DNA from: Annulohypoxylon bovei var. microspora
Lineage: Eukaryota > Ascomycota > Sordariomycetes > Xylariales > Hypoxylaceae
Direction: 5' to 3'
Length of the DNA stretch: 64,000 nt
Assembly (NCBI GenBank): GCA_022836615.1
Contig: MU405322.1
Location: 1 to 64,000 of the forward strand
A program made the position numbers and the translations under genes. The notes under the pieces were generated by a model. The model was not told where the DNA came from. It saw only the letters and a list, made by a program, of their open reading frames with translations, and searched no databases. This document shows, piece after piece, positions 36,449-47,752 of the stretch (positions are counted from its first letter, which is position 1; each line of letters starts with the position of its first letter).

Positions 36449-38581
36449 TTAGTCATCTTCAATTTCGTTGCCGGTTCTTTTCTTGTTCTTGACCTCCCTC
36501 TTCTTCGGGCGGAGCCATTCCTCCATGCCGAGGGGCCAATAAACCCGGTTATCAGGGCCGCCCATCCCCAGTTCTGACTCGGGGATCTCGGGCGGCGGCT
36601 TAGGCTCCTCTTCCGGCTCCCCGTCTTCAGCATCCTTATCCGCCTTCTTGTTCTTGCGCTGCTTCTTCTTTGGGATTTTAGGAGGCGGCCTATTCTCATC
36701 CTCCCGCTCGTACGGGATCACGTCGTTGAAGCGTTCCCATCCTGGCAGCCTGAAGTTTCGCATCAAATCGAATACCGCCTGCTCCTTATCCTTCGCTTCG
36801 ATCATGAGGTCCATGTTGTCCGCACACGGAGGTAGAGTCATGACCCGTGGACGGTGTTTTCGTCGCTGTCGAGGGGTGATGGCTTCAGAACAGGGTTCGC
36901 TATAGTGCATCTTTTGCGTGATGCCTTTTCTATCCCAGGTTGCCTTGATCCGTGGGTAAAGCTCTACAATGTCCTTGGTTCCTTCGCGGATTTTGTCTTT
37001 GTCAAACAGGATGTTATGATGATGGAAATCGAGAACAAGTGGAATGTTCAATTCTTCGCATATCGGGAGCAGATCGTGTACCGTCCATGAAACATCATCA
37101 TTCTCCAGCACAAGCCTTGCCTTGACACCAGGTGACAGCCCAGCATAATACTCCCTAAATCGATCAAGGGTAGCCGCCTTGTCCCCAAATACACCGCCCA
37201 TATGGAGGATCATGACAGCATCCTTATTAAGCTGTTTAGGCAAACCTAGGAGTGTTAGCATCTCATTGTGGTATTCGAGATCACGGATTGCGTTTTTGAC
37301 AACCTCTCCCCGTGGCGATCCAAGTTGGGTGAACTTATAGGGTGTTAACAAAATTCTTCTGAAGCATTTGGTACTCTGGCATACCTGTCCAGGATGAGTA
37401 GTCAGTCGGTGGCCAAGCTCGGCGGCGACTTTCCCAGCTTCTGCAAGTACTTTAGAGGCGAACGGTGCTAGTTTGTAACCGTACTCTTCGTGGCTAGCAA
37501 AGGGGAACATCTCCGAACTCAGGCGCATGAATTTGATACCGTATTTGTCATTCCAACGTAGCATTTTAACAATGTCACGTGCGTTTGCAAGGCCGAGGGC
37601 TTCGACGTATTTCTTACCCCTAGCTATATCAGCTGGCTGGTCCTTGTCCGGTCGGTTTTTAGTCGAGTGTTCGGGTTGAGTTGGGTCTCGAAGAGGGTGC
37701 CGATGTTCTAAGATAGAGGATATTCGACAGGTTCTCGAGCTGAATACTGGGGGATTTGATTGTCGGAGGTATGTGTTAAGGCAAGCCTGGGTTTCGTTAG
37801 CTACTGCACGTTATATACTTGAATATTCTAGATCATGATGACCAGGGAGGTTCACATAGCCTATTCTACCCTTCCACGGCAAGGGGAGATAGTTACTGTT
37901 AACGGGAGGTGGCCTTGAGCCCTCCTGCTTGAAGGCATTGGCGTCGGTCTCCTTTAGATCACCCTCCTCCCTATCTTCATAGGCCCCACTATGCTGCTCG
38001 GTATTATTGGTTTCATTCTTTATCGTATCCGTTCTGCAGAGATGTTTCTCAGATTGTGTCGTCGTCGAATCCGGGTCAGTCTTGGTAGGTTTCGGCAAGA
38101 AAGGGGAGTCCTCGTCCGTCGTATTCAGAGCACCCTGCAACGAACTTTCATCCAGGGCCAATTTCTGCCGCTTTACAGCATCACGAAAGTTGTCCTCCAT
38201 TTCGCGAAGGCTATCTATAGCCACGCCTACATCTCTATCATCTGCTATTTCTCCCGTCATTTTCTTCTTCTTGCCCCTGGATTGAGTCGACGCTGCACGC
38301 GGACTTTCCGTATTGGCCAGATAGGCATCGGATTGTGATACCTCGTTCGGTTTCTTAACAACACGCCCTGACCTCCTTGGAGTAGTACCCGGGCGTTCTG
38401 GCTGGGTATCCTGTTGCGAAGCTAGAGTTGACTTCTTTCGTTTAGGAACCATTGCGGAAATGACCTGATAATACGTTCGGTGGCCTGTAGGTATATAAAT
38501 CGAACCCGGAGCAAAGAAACCGAGAGCACGTCTTGATTCGGCTTTGGGGTAGCGAATTAGACGTCGAAAGGAGATCAACAT
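36449..38581 (-). CDS. uve1: UV-damage endonuclease (UVDE/Uve1)
   Basis: Model complement(join(36449..37786, 37856..38581)), 687 aa. The enzyme nicks DNA 5' of UV photoproducts and starts an alternative excision repair. The TIM-barrel domain (about 230-560) begins IGYACLNTYLR and contains KFMRLSSEMFPFASH. Metal-site blocks follow: LTTHPGQ, VMILHMGGVFGDK, LVLENDD, PLVLDFHHHN and KMHYSEP. The C-terminal tail is Lys/Pro/Glu-rich and ends VYWPLGMEEWLRPKKREVK. The 69-nt intron (GTGAAC donor, GCTAAC, CCCAG) is in phase 0. Two starts are possible: the ATG at 38581 gives a basic, presequence-like N-terminus; an inner ATG 43 codons on begins MVPKRKKS, nuclear-signal-like. Fungal Uve1 acts in mitochondria and nucleus, which makes both credible. 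Confidence 0.92.
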
Positions 38582-38858
38582 CCAAACTTGGACGATGGGT
38601 AAGAGATTACAAAACGTTTCACAAGTTTGGTTTAAATTTTGGGTACGTGAAATAAGGAATCAGTAAGAGAGGTGTGTAGTAGATAGAAGCTATCAGGTAT
38701 GCAGATACAACCTTGGGGTTCACAAATGAAAGATAGAAGAGACACGGATGAGATCATCATCTATGAAAGGGGAAGTCTGCAACCTATAATTTCAGTATAA
38801 ATCCTCCCTGTCGGAGCTTGACCACTAGATCCAGATCCATAGAGACAAGTTGCGCGCG

Positions 38859-39086
38859 TCATGAATCGAGCTTAGCTATAAAAGGCACGAGGCGCACGGG
38901 AAGTTTTGCTCCGTTTGGATGTTTGTTGAGCTTGAAAAGCTCAACTAGCGTTACACGTGTAGTGGCATCCCGGACCCTTTCATGCGATCGTAGAGAAATA
39001 AATCCAATTAAATAGAATTGATCCCGATCCTCGACAATGATGTACGTGAGGTCATCTCTAAAGTACGATGTAATCGATGAAATCAT
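38859..39086 (-). other. Short coding candidate of unknown kind
   Basis: 75-codon ATG frame with protein-like composition, including LTYIIVEDRDQFYLIGFISL and TTRVTLVELFKLNK. No family recognised, no introns needed. It may be chance or a fragment. Very low confidence. Confidence 0.2.
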
Positions 39087-39173
39087 TTAAAGCCGATCGA
39101 GATGTGGAGCAGCTAACTTTAAATGAGACCCATGGATTGTTTTAGTGGCTGCTAGTGGCTGCAAGGGACTGAG

Positions 39174-39185
39174 TATCACGTGATA
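39174..39185. promoter_or_regulatory. Palindromic E-box TATCACGTGATA
   Basis: Perfect 12-bp palindrome around CACGTG, the core of Cbf1/bHLH sites, about 590 bp upstream of the UVE1 start and 3' of the RING gene. Binding is inferred from the motif only. Confidence 0.4.
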
Positions 39186-39624
39186 GGCTTCTCGGAAACT
39201 TGCATCCACCTCCCCCTCTCCCCACTTTGGCTTCCAGAATAGCAATCACTTCTTACTGTACTGCGCCTTCAACTTCACACATTCCAAGTACCAATCATCA
39301 TCAAATCCATAAAATCATAGCATTTCCATTCAATAAATAAGCTGCTTCTGGGGTATCAAGTATTTTGCATCGTACCGAATCATTCGAGAAGTCCTACTCG
39401 TCGAAAGTTCACTCCTGTTATGCCCTGTCCTGAACGCCTTTCCCCTCCATATCCCACCCTCGAGCCTCTTAGCACTTGGCCTACTTAATAGCTAATAAGT
39501 TGGTGGCTCTCGTATTTGCCCCAATGTATGCGTTCTTCCCTCCTCTGCCTGACTTATGCCGGGTTGTTTGATCTTTCCATATAGCTTCAGACGTTGTTGA
39601 ACTCCAACGCCCTATCTTGATCGA

Positions 39625-40350
39625 CTACCAGAACGCGACAACCGGCATGGGAGGTGGTGTTGGATAACCCTCCACAGAATCGGTATCCTCGATCATCTGA
39701 TAGTATGGGGTGCGGCAGACGGGGCAGTCGAACTTCTTCCTCAGAAACCATGTAGCCAGACAGCGGGCGTGGAAGATATGCGTGCATCTCTTCATCTTCA
39801 GGACGTCGTCGTCAATGGGCTGCATGGGCCGATCCTTGTTCTCCACCGTGGTCACTTCGGTGATAGTGGTATTCGTTCTCGATACTCCATTGCCAGCCTC
39901 CAGATCCACCTTATCAGCTGCCACTGGTGTAGATGTACGGACTTCCTTGGGGTAAAGGTATCCAAGACATATTGGACTACCTTCCGTGTCAGCATTGTGG
40001 CACATATATAAAAAGAGGAGAGGAGAAGTCTAACCATTCGGCTTCCTCCGACTCTGTCTGTGAGTTGCGGCGCTCTCTCTTCTCAGTCACACCCTCCAAT
40101 TGTGTCAATGCATGCTGGATCGACTTCGGAAATCTTCTTTCACTCCCGCTAAACCATCGGCTCGGATTTGTGTATAGGTAATTCCAACCACCCCATCTAG
40201 CGCCTCTATCCAAAGGTAACAGTTAATAGGCTTTGCCATGTATAGTATTTATGATGTAGCGAGTTGGATGGCAACTTACAAGAGTACCAGGACGATCACA
40301 CCTAGAAGAGTGAAGACTGATATGAGAACGGACTCCCACGGATGTTCCAT
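39625..40350 (-). CDS. Membrane-anchored RING-H2 E3 ubiquitin ligase
   Basis: Three exons: complement(join(39625..39976, 40035..40205, 40280..40350)), 197 aa. Exon 1 (MEHPWESVLISVFTLLGVIVLVLL) is a single membrane anchor, and the ring faces the cytosol by analogy. Exon 2 is polar with GARWGGWNYLYTNPSRWF. Exon 3 opens with the first zinc pair CPICLG, created by the splice junction (TG|T). It ends with CTHIFHARCLATWFLRKKFDCPVC, a standard RING-H2 second half. Between the two halves lie 60 residues, longer than the usual 9-39, rich in Thr, Asp and Glu. Introns are 74 and 58 nt. The acceptor at 39977 was chosen over a nearby AG because it makes CPIC. Substrate unknown. Confidence 0.83.
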
Positions 40351-41290
40351 CTTGTTGAAATATCTCTCGAGGTCAAGTCAAATTTCAAAATTGCGTAGTA
40401 CGACGGATGTAACGGGCGACGTCGAGATGTGTCAAGAGGGGAAATCTTTCGATCATTCTACGGTTGAACGGCTCGGCGAGCACAAAACCTACATGTAACT
40501 CAATTAGATATTAAAGTTTCAAACAAAAACATCACGAAAGGGAAGACGGGGGATAACACCTAAATCTACACTCACACTCGTCGCGTTCGGGCGCGGATTG
40601 ATCTACATCACACAGCTCGTCAGGATGTTGGTTGTTGGAATAAACGGCTGTCACCCCACGCATCCCTTGCTTGCTTCTGCCGAGTTGTGTCGTGTATGTG
40701 TAAGTAAGGAATCTATTCGATTCGAGAAGTACGTTAGGTCTTGTGAATAACTTTTAGGTACTTAGGTAATCACAATAGATGTTGAAGATACAGGTTATGT
40801 ACCGGGAAGTGGAAAGTAGGTGTGTAGGTTGAATATGTACGACAATGGCTGTTTAGGGTTGGGGTCGAGAATCACCAACTTTGATATCCCGGGACTCTTC
40901 TTTAGCATGCAGCCTTGGAAGCTTGGAAATATGATTGCCGCGAGGCCTAAATTTAACATCTAAGCTAAACCGTCTATTTTCTGATATGCACCTTCTTTGC
41001 AACCCTAGTCCTTGCATTTTCGCACATCTTTAGCATCGCACAGCCAGCAACCCTGATAGGTCCATCGGAAAATAACACTTATGATCGACGACCCCAACCA
41101 CAACTTGGAACTCTCAACCACAGGATATCGATTTGGGGGTGGAATATCGACACACTTAAATTAATTTGCATGCTGCGCCGGACGTCAGGCTGTCGGGCTT
41201 CTACACGTGGCTAATCATAGTTCGGAAGAAAACGATGGAGGCCAGAATCCCGACCCGCATTAGGTTTGTGAAGATGGCATGATTACGACT
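40351..41290. other. Spacer between RING gene and SET gene
   Basis: RING promoter at left, SET-gene 3' UTR at right. No other feature seen. Confidence 0.4.
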
Positions 41291-42913
41291 TCATCTGGTC
41301 CTTTGTCTTTTCGCGGTTGGTTCGCTGCCGTGATCAGTTTTTGATCTGACCTTTGAGAGCTTCTCATGCACGAAGTTAATCGCTTCTTGCAGCAAGACTT
41401 TCTCACCCCATCGCACAGCCAAGGCCATCTTCTGCCGACCGAAAACCTTGTCACCGGACAATAAACTGAAGTCGAACGCCTGACTGGTTGGATATTGGGC
41501 AAGTCTTAACTCGAGAGCACGATGTATGGCTACTAAAGCGATCTCATCACGCGTGGTTTTGTCGGGAATTGTCGTTGGGCTAACCTTTCTGATTGCCTTA
41601 AGTATCGTGTAAAGTTGCTCCATCAGATCTGCGGGGATTTCTTTAAGAGTGGCTTCCTCACAAAGCTGACCTGTAGAGTCGGGCTCTCCTGAATCTCGTT
41701 CAATAATAAAAGCGTCCTCAATCTCCTCTAAATCGAGTTCATTGACCTATTATTGTTTAGCACTTCATTAACATGAAAACAATCACTGAAATCATCACAT
41801 ACCGCTCTACCCCAGGTTGCTTCATCCACTTTGACGGTATCTTTTAATACAGATAATATCAAGTCCCAAGATATCTCTGCAACATCATACCGAGCATGGT
41901 GACTTGTTACATATCCATACCGTCTTAATAACTCCCCATTGCCGAGAGGACCGTAGTAATTGAGTATTTCGGTGCCAGCTGGGATTGGCCGGAGTGTCGT
42001 GACAGATAAGCTATCTTCGCCATGATTGACATGAGCCTGTAGCTTGTCAATGCTAGTCCTACGAAACAATAGGGCAGAATATACTCACATTGAATTCAGC
42101 ATCAGCGTTCAAAATATCTGCCATTGGAACCATACCCATCATGAGGCTACCTTCCTTGTCCTCTACCCACTCATCATTATTCTCTGGGTCAGCTTCTTCT
42201 TCGTCATCCTCTAAAGAGAATGCATTGCACATGATGGTGCTTGCCATGAGATGGAATAGGCTTAAAAGTTGCTGCTCGCCAAGCCTTTGGGATCCATCCG
42301 GATAGAAAACATCTGCATGCTCCTCTATGACTGGCAGGACTCTAGTGCGAAACATCTCATCAGCCTCATCTTTACCAATCTTGGTAAGTATCGAACTGTA
42401 GGCTAGTTCCCCAAGATCCTGCTCCGACCACCACATCAAGGTCTCGAACTGACTGGGCAGCACGTCAAAGTAGGGCTTCCATCGCGACTTGTCCCCCTGA
42501 AGGCGCTCGTAAATCATGATAAGAATGAGCGAAACCCAATTATCGGGAGGGCCGCTAGTCTCGCTCCCATCTTCATCTGCCTCATTGTCTGCATCCTCTA
42601 AACCCGTTGTCTCAAAGACTTGGGGTATGCGTTTAGGAAGATCAGAAGTCTGCGTGTTAATGATTGCCGTCCTCGGAATAGTGAATAGAACTGTGTCCTC
42701 AGGAATATCCGCGGTAGCAACTGAAACAAGATAAAGTTGATTAGTAAACAATGCTTATTATGCGCATTTTGATCCTAAGTGTGCCGCACCAATTCCTCTT
42801 CCCTTCTCGCGGATATGTTCAATCTTGATATCCGGGTGGAAAGTTGCGCCCGGCCAGGCCCTGAACCACTCCAAGAATAATGCAGATTTGGAGTCGAATG
42901 TTGGGTCCGACAT
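41291..42913 (-). CDS. rkm4: SET-domain lysine methyltransferase, RKM4/SETD6 family
   Basis: Four exons: complement(join(41291..41746, 41803..42036, 42089..42720, 42790..42913)), 481 aa. Yeast Rkm4 monomethylates ribosomal protein Rpl42; the animal relative SETD6 has other targets. N-terminal SET half: FLEWFRAWPGATFHPDIKIE, GRGIVATADIPEDTVLFTIPR. A long helical insert follows, with DNWVSLILIMIYE and MWWSEQDLGELAYSS. The catalytic half has MVPMADILNADAEFNAHV and EILNYYGPLGNGELLRRYGYV. The C-terminal Rubis-substrate-binding-like region has TTRDEIALVAIHRALELRLAQYP and ends KRQRTR. Junctions fall inside conserved motifs, which supports them: GRGIV|ATADI (phase 1), EFN|AHVN (phase 0), GRA|VNEL (phase 0). 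Probably cytosolic or nuclear. Confidence 0.88.
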
Positions 42914-43607
42914 CTTTTTCCATATGGCTGAAGAAAAAAAGCTTCCGGTTGGTTTCAGTGGCTGCTCAATGGTTTTCAGTGAGATATTTGATGCGAAACA
43001 AAATTTAATAGGTTAAGGTGCTTACAAGCTCGGACATTTCTCGGATTTATGGGATAATGCCGACCGACGTGTAACAGTACTAGGTACTACCTAGGTATTG
43101 AGTTACTTAGTAATTAGGTATGTATTACCTAATCCACATTGCACCCAACTTGACTGGTTGCACCGGAATTACAACATTGAATCATTGTCGATCGGGTGTC
43201 CTCCCAAACGAATGATAAAGGCTCGAACATGATCACATCTCAAACACAACTTCAGCTTTACCAATCCCAATTATGTATTAGTTAACATCAAATCTGGACT
43301 AAAGTTTCAATTAGGCAATTAAAAATAGCAGCATTGTTAATATTGATATTGATAAGTACAGATGGGGAATCGATTCGACGTTATTATTCGTTCAATTCCA
43401 CCTATGGAAATGACATCTGTAAAGAAACTCCGAGATAAGAAAAAAACCGCATTTTGATCATCCAACTGCCGATTGATAGTGTCGGTATTATAATCCAATA
43501 CATTATAAAACCTGTCATTGATTTTGACAGATTAATCACCTTACAACGATCTCCAAACGTGGGCTACGGTAGCTATTGGATCAGACCAACAACCAAAGAC
43601 GTGGCTA
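42914..43607. other. A+T-rich spacer with palindromic microrepeats
   Basis: The SET-gene promoter, then a dense run of TAGGTA/TACCTA half sites at about 43077-43135, including one perfect TACCTAGGTA (43088-43097) and an ATTAGGTA..TACCTAAT inverted pair. Confidence 0.45.
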
Positions 43608-44112
43608 TTAATGTGATAGCAACCCGAGCGCCCTGTTCAGTTTACCCAGATCCTCGTCCGTCACTCCAGTGTATAACAAGCAAGCCGAACCGCACGGAAT
43701 AGGACGAGAACCCTTTTCTTGGTTGCATTCCCCATCTAGAACCGTGGAGAGAACCATGCATGTAGGCGGGACATTATCGTACTGGGCCTCTGAGGACAAT
43801 ATTAGTCTCTTCAAACCTAACACACGATGCTGTAGGCAAAGAAGATTTACCGCCTTGTGCCGGAAAGGAACTCGCGATCGTGACAGTCTGAAGCGACTTG
43901 CCACAGAGATCAAAATTGTACTGGGGAACACCGCAGGGTCCCACGTCGACGCCGGGGTCGTTTCGCTTGGCGAGCTTAACGCGCGGCACAGATTCGGTGT
44001 CGATGATGCTACCTGCGTCGACAGGACCTGAGATCTGGGGGATTTGTCTCTTGGAACTTTGCGCGTGGAACGAATCAATGATCGCTTCGAGGACCTCGTC
44101 GAAACCAGGCAT
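43608..44112 (-). CDS. Conserved-looking cysteine-containing protein of unknown function
   Basis: Model complement(join(43608..43789, 43851..44112)), 147 aa. The 61-nt intron has donor GTAAAT, a CTAAT branch and CTCAG acceptor, and joins SSFPAQG to EAQYDNVPP in phase 1. Visible blocks: DPGVDVGPCGVPQYNFDLC, PPTCMVLSTVLDG-EC and PIPCGSACLLYTG. Six Cys in spaced pairs, two PCG turns and a KR dipeptide before the first block suggest a secreted, processed domain. But no signal peptide is encoded from the first ATG (MPGFDEVLEAIIDSFH). Either an upstream exon is missed or the protein is intracellular. I do not recognise the family. Confidence 0.6.
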
Positions 44113-44977
44113 TTTGGGCTTCGGGGTGAGATTTCACAAGTAGGGGTGGTTATGGATACAAGTGACTGGAATTAAAGCGCTCGTAGTTGGTTTGAACCTG
44201 TGATAGAACTCTCGTAAAGGTATGATAGCTAGGCATGCAAGCTCGTTCTTATAGTTACATGGAAACTATCTTCTAAGAAAGGCGTCGCCGACTACAAGCA
44301 CCAAACCCGAGATACGGAGTGATCATTGAATGTTTGCTATGATTGAAATAAGTCGATATATGGTTTATTGATCTTATTATATTTGAAATATATCGTTTGC
44401 TGTCCTGTCAGTTACTTCATCTACTCGGGTTACCTGACTACCTCTCTGGGTCGACGTGTAGCCTTATTCTTAACTACATTAATACAGCGTTTGCTTTGTT
44501 TGGAGATATCTAAATGGGCTTCGTTTGGAGAACTGAAACCCTACTGGTTGGGATCTCCTAGTTTTTGAACGTCTCGGCAATATGGTGTGTACTACCAACG
44601 AAGAAATATCATCCGATATTCTATATGAAAAGCGCTTAGATATATATGCTTCTTATCTCGACACTGTTTGAGTTTGAAGTAGGATGGATGTTAAAATTAT
44701 CAGATCGAGTTTATGCCGTCGGGTGAATTGGGCCTAATTAACATGATCATTTAATGTCGGCTTTGGTTAGACAGATGTTTGTATTTGTAGGGTAGAGTAA
44801 CAACTGATACGTCCGTATTGACACTCCAAGCTAAGTGAACGCAATTTCGTAATCGGTTATGTTTAGTAGGTTATTATAAGACTTATATCCCTTCCCGTCT
44901 TGTGCCCATGATTTAATATCGAGCTATGTGGTATGCCTACATAGCAGAATCCCCCATCAGTATCAGCATAATTCGTC
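44113..44977. promoter_or_regulatory. Divergent intergenic region
   Basis: Separates two genes transcribed away from each other. A+T-rich; no specific site is supported. Confidence 0.35.
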
Positions 44978-46075
44978 ATGCTTCTTTCAGTTCTCTGGTT
45001 TCTTTTGTCGATTTTGCTATTCTACTTCGCCATTAGGAATCCTCCTGGTTACTTGCGGTATTCCTTAGGTATTCTTCACATCCTTAGCATGATAAGCAGT
45101 TTAATTGGGGATTGCTTGATGCCGAGCCCCTATTCTTCAATCTGGGTGTCATTTACCATTGGGACCATCCTACATGCATGCAATACTCTATTTATTGAGA
45201 GAAGCATAGTCTCCACATCGTCAACAAATCTGAAGGACAGGCTCAGAGAAGCCTTCTGGATTTGGAGCAACTTCCGCCACATACCGTTCACTCAGGGCGA
45301 CGCTACCATAAGTACGAAGAGCAAAGTAATATCCACTCGTGTACTATTTGCGACCACAAGGTTCTTTCGATTCTTAGTGCTATGGCTTATGAATCGCCCC
45401 ATTGACTCGTTCATTCGTACGACTCTTCTAGGACTGGAAATTACCATCGAAGACTTTGCGCCCGCGAAACAAGGCCTCTGGCCTTCCATGATCTATCGCG
45501 ATCTCTGTCTACGGGCAATCATGTCATTTCACTGGATTTGGAATAATTATGCTATAATAACTATGGCGTATGATATGTTTTCCATTTTGTTTGTGTTCGT
45601 TCTGCAGTGGGATCTGCCATCAGATTGGCCGTGTTTATTTGGTAATGTTGCCGAAGGGTACTCGCTCCGGCGGTTTTGGGGCGTTTTTTGGCATAAGTTA
45701 CATGTTGGGCTTTATATTGCTTATATGCCTTCTTATTTATGTCCAAAAGAAAAGGATTGTTGGTGGCGACGGTCTGTTAGACATAGTTTAAGGGCGTTGT
45801 GGATTTTTCTTTTCTCAGCAATCTGTCATGCCCTTGTAAATCTGATTGTGTTCCAGAGGGATATGGCGAGACAAGAGATTCGATTCTTTCTCTCCAATTA
45901 CATAGTATGTTGGGCTGAGACAGTTGCAAAGCCTGTTATGCAGAGGAGATACTTACAGAATATCGGTCTTAATATTTGGTTGCGACTTTTGGGGTATGCT
46001 TGGGTGTTTTCCTTCTTCTTTTGTACTGTACCAGCCTTGAAGTATCCTTTAGTATACGAACCCGTAAGAGGATAG
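44978..46075 (+). CDS. Wax-synthase-like membrane O-acyltransferase
   Basis: Single exon, 365 aa, about eight membrane segments starting MLLSVLWFLLSILLFYFAI. The layout matches the fungal wax-synthase-domain family (MBOAT_2, PF13813): early WVSF..GT.LHA block, then SLRRFWGVFWHKLHVGLYIAY, and the candidate catalytic His at 284 in SAICHALVNLIV. Members acetylate secondary metabolites such as trichothecenes and fusidane or other terpenoids. Here neighbours are housekeeping genes, so no pathway can be assigned. Strongly A+T-rich compared with the flanking CDSs. A single start is clear, and no introns are needed. The acyl acceptor is unknown. Confidence 0.78.
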   Translation: MLLSVLWFLLSILLFYFAIRNPPGYLRYSLGILHILSMISSLIGDCLMPSPYSSIWVSFTIGTILHACNTLFIERSIVSTSSTNLKDRLREAFWIWSNFRHIPFTQGDATISTKSKVISTRVLFATTRFFRFLVLWLMNRPIDSFIRTTLLGLEITIEDFAPAKQGLWPSMIYRDLCLRAIMSFHWIWNNYAIITMAYDMFSILFVFVLQWDLPSDWPCLFGNVAEGYSLRRFWGVFWHKLHVGLYIAYMPSYLCPKEKDCWWRRSVRHSLRALWIFLFSAICHALVNLIVFQRDMARQEIRFFLSNYIVCWAETVAKPVMQRRYLQNIGLNIWLRLLGYAWVFSFFFCTVPALKYPLVYEPVRG

Positions 46076-46357
46076 ATATCTTGTCTATAACTTGATAAGA
46101 CAAATAAAATACTAAGTGCCGGTTGCGTTTAGTGTGCTCCTGTTCATGAATCTGGATTTTCGCGATTTCCTGGATGTCAAATTAGAATATTGACTTTGTT
46201 TTTCCACCGGGCAAGGTCAAGAAGTGGGTAGGGATTAATTCTTTACAGTGACACGTAAAGTAGAGAAGCGAAGCCTAAAAAGCTATAACACGATGGTGAT
46301 TGGTAGCTGGGCAATCTCTTGGGTGGTATTATTTAGATTTCATGATTCAACACAAAC

Positions 46358-47207
46358 CTAATCACCTGATTCAATCTTTGAACCAGCCTCTTCTCCACCA
46401 TTAGCCTCGTCCTCCATCTGCACATCCTGAGTACCCTTCTCAAGACCACCTTCCTTCGCGTTATCCCCTTCAATATCCTTGCTTTGAGATAGGAAGTACT
46501 CAACAACATGCATGTGGTTGTTGAAAGCCGCTAGGTCAAGCGGGATCTGGTCTTTGTCGTTGGCTGCTGTGGGCGAGGCACCCCTTGACAGCAGTAGCTT
46601 GACAACATCAAGGTGGCCGCCTAGACATGCCCAATGTAGGGCCGTGTTCCCGAACGAGTTTTGAAGGTTTACATACGGGATTTCTGTTGATGCGTCTGTT
46701 GATGGCGAACTCTCCGAAGACGGAGCAGGAGCTGTTGCTGTCTTCGATGTATTAAGGGGAGCAGGGAAGTGTGATAGTATTAATGTGACAGTTTCTATGT
46801 TAGGTATGTTAGTAAGTACCCCATTGGTGTAAAATGCAATTTGCGACGTAGATCTGGCGCATCGGGACTACAAGTTAAGCAAGCCCCTTTTTGAAGAAGT
46901 GGTCGATCTTGGAGTTCTTCATATTCAATTTGTATGCTCTAAATGGCAAAAGAAATATTAAAAAATACGATATCGCGAGAAAACCGAAGAAAGAAAATGA
47001 TGTGGACTCACTTCCATGCCCATTTGCTGCTGCCATGTGCAAGCAGGTCGCCTTGCCGTCGTCTCTCGCTGCTGCCAAGATCTCGGCCTGTGTGGCAGTC
47101 TCTCGGCTGGTGAGCTCTTGGATCATCTCGGTGAGCTCTGCATCGTCACCCGTCCTGGCTAAGTAGATGAGATCATCTATCTCATCTTCCGATAACTTTG
47201 GTGCCAT
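46358..47207 (-). CDS. yar1: Ankyrin-repeat protein, Yar1 family
   Basis: Model complement(join(46358..46794, 47012..47207)), 210 aa, close to yeast Yar1 (200 aa). Yar1 is the dedicated chaperone of newly made Rps3 and links it to 40S assembly. Exon 1 has MAPKLSEDEIDDLIYLARTGD and ends in the ankyrin start CLHMAAANGHG. Exon 2 continues KTVTLILSHFP, a Ser/Thr/Ala insert, then NSFGNTALHWACLGGHLDVVKLLLSRGASPTAAND, QIPLDLAAFNNHMHVVEYFLS and an acidic tail. The 217-nt intron (donor GTGAGT, branch CTAAC, acceptor CATAG) is long for this window. The Rps3 role is from family knowledge. Confidence 0.87.
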
Positions 47208-47752
47208 TCTCTAATGTTTTCCTTTCAATTCCTTTTGTTCGTATGTAGAAAATTGAAATCTCGTAACTTGACTCAGCACAGAGATGTCTTGATTTGGCCC
47301 GTGCTTTAGTAGTGAGTGATGAATTAGGAGGGTGGACGAAAATTTTATTTTTTAGGCGCAGAGGGTTTGCTGACGATGATATCGGATTACGTCTCTGCGA
47401 ACCTGGGAAATAAATGTTGTCCTTTCAATAAATCAATAGCGTTAGGTATGAAAATCAATTGGGCTTTTTAAGAGATTGTGAGTTTCTAGAATGTACCTAG
47501 GTATTTTTTAACGACGGCACTGTCGAGTTGAATTGGGCTTGTGAGAAGTAGACTGTGCATATCACGTGATTGCGGTTAAATCCATCTTCTAAAGAAGAAT
47601 GCCGAACTAAAAAGAATGAACACAAAGGTTTATGATAACTACCTAACTAATACTATGGACATTGAATTGAATTTATCAGTCGAAATACCTACAGATGCGA
47701 AGGACTCTAACTAAGAGGTAGCACGTGCGATTCACCAGTTCATTCGGTAATG
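47208..47752. promoter_or_regulatory. YAR1 upstream region
   Basis: Contains one TACCTAGGTA (47494-47503) and the palindrome ATCACGTGAT (47561-47570), about 350 bp upstream of the YAR1 start. The right end is the SPO11 3' UTR. Confidence 0.4.

Larger units (their letters stand above)
38582..39624. other. Spacer between UVE1 and the RING gene
   Basis: Contains the UVE1 promoter, a weak coding candidate and the 12-bp palindrome TATCACGTGATA at 39174-39185. Confidence 0.4.
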
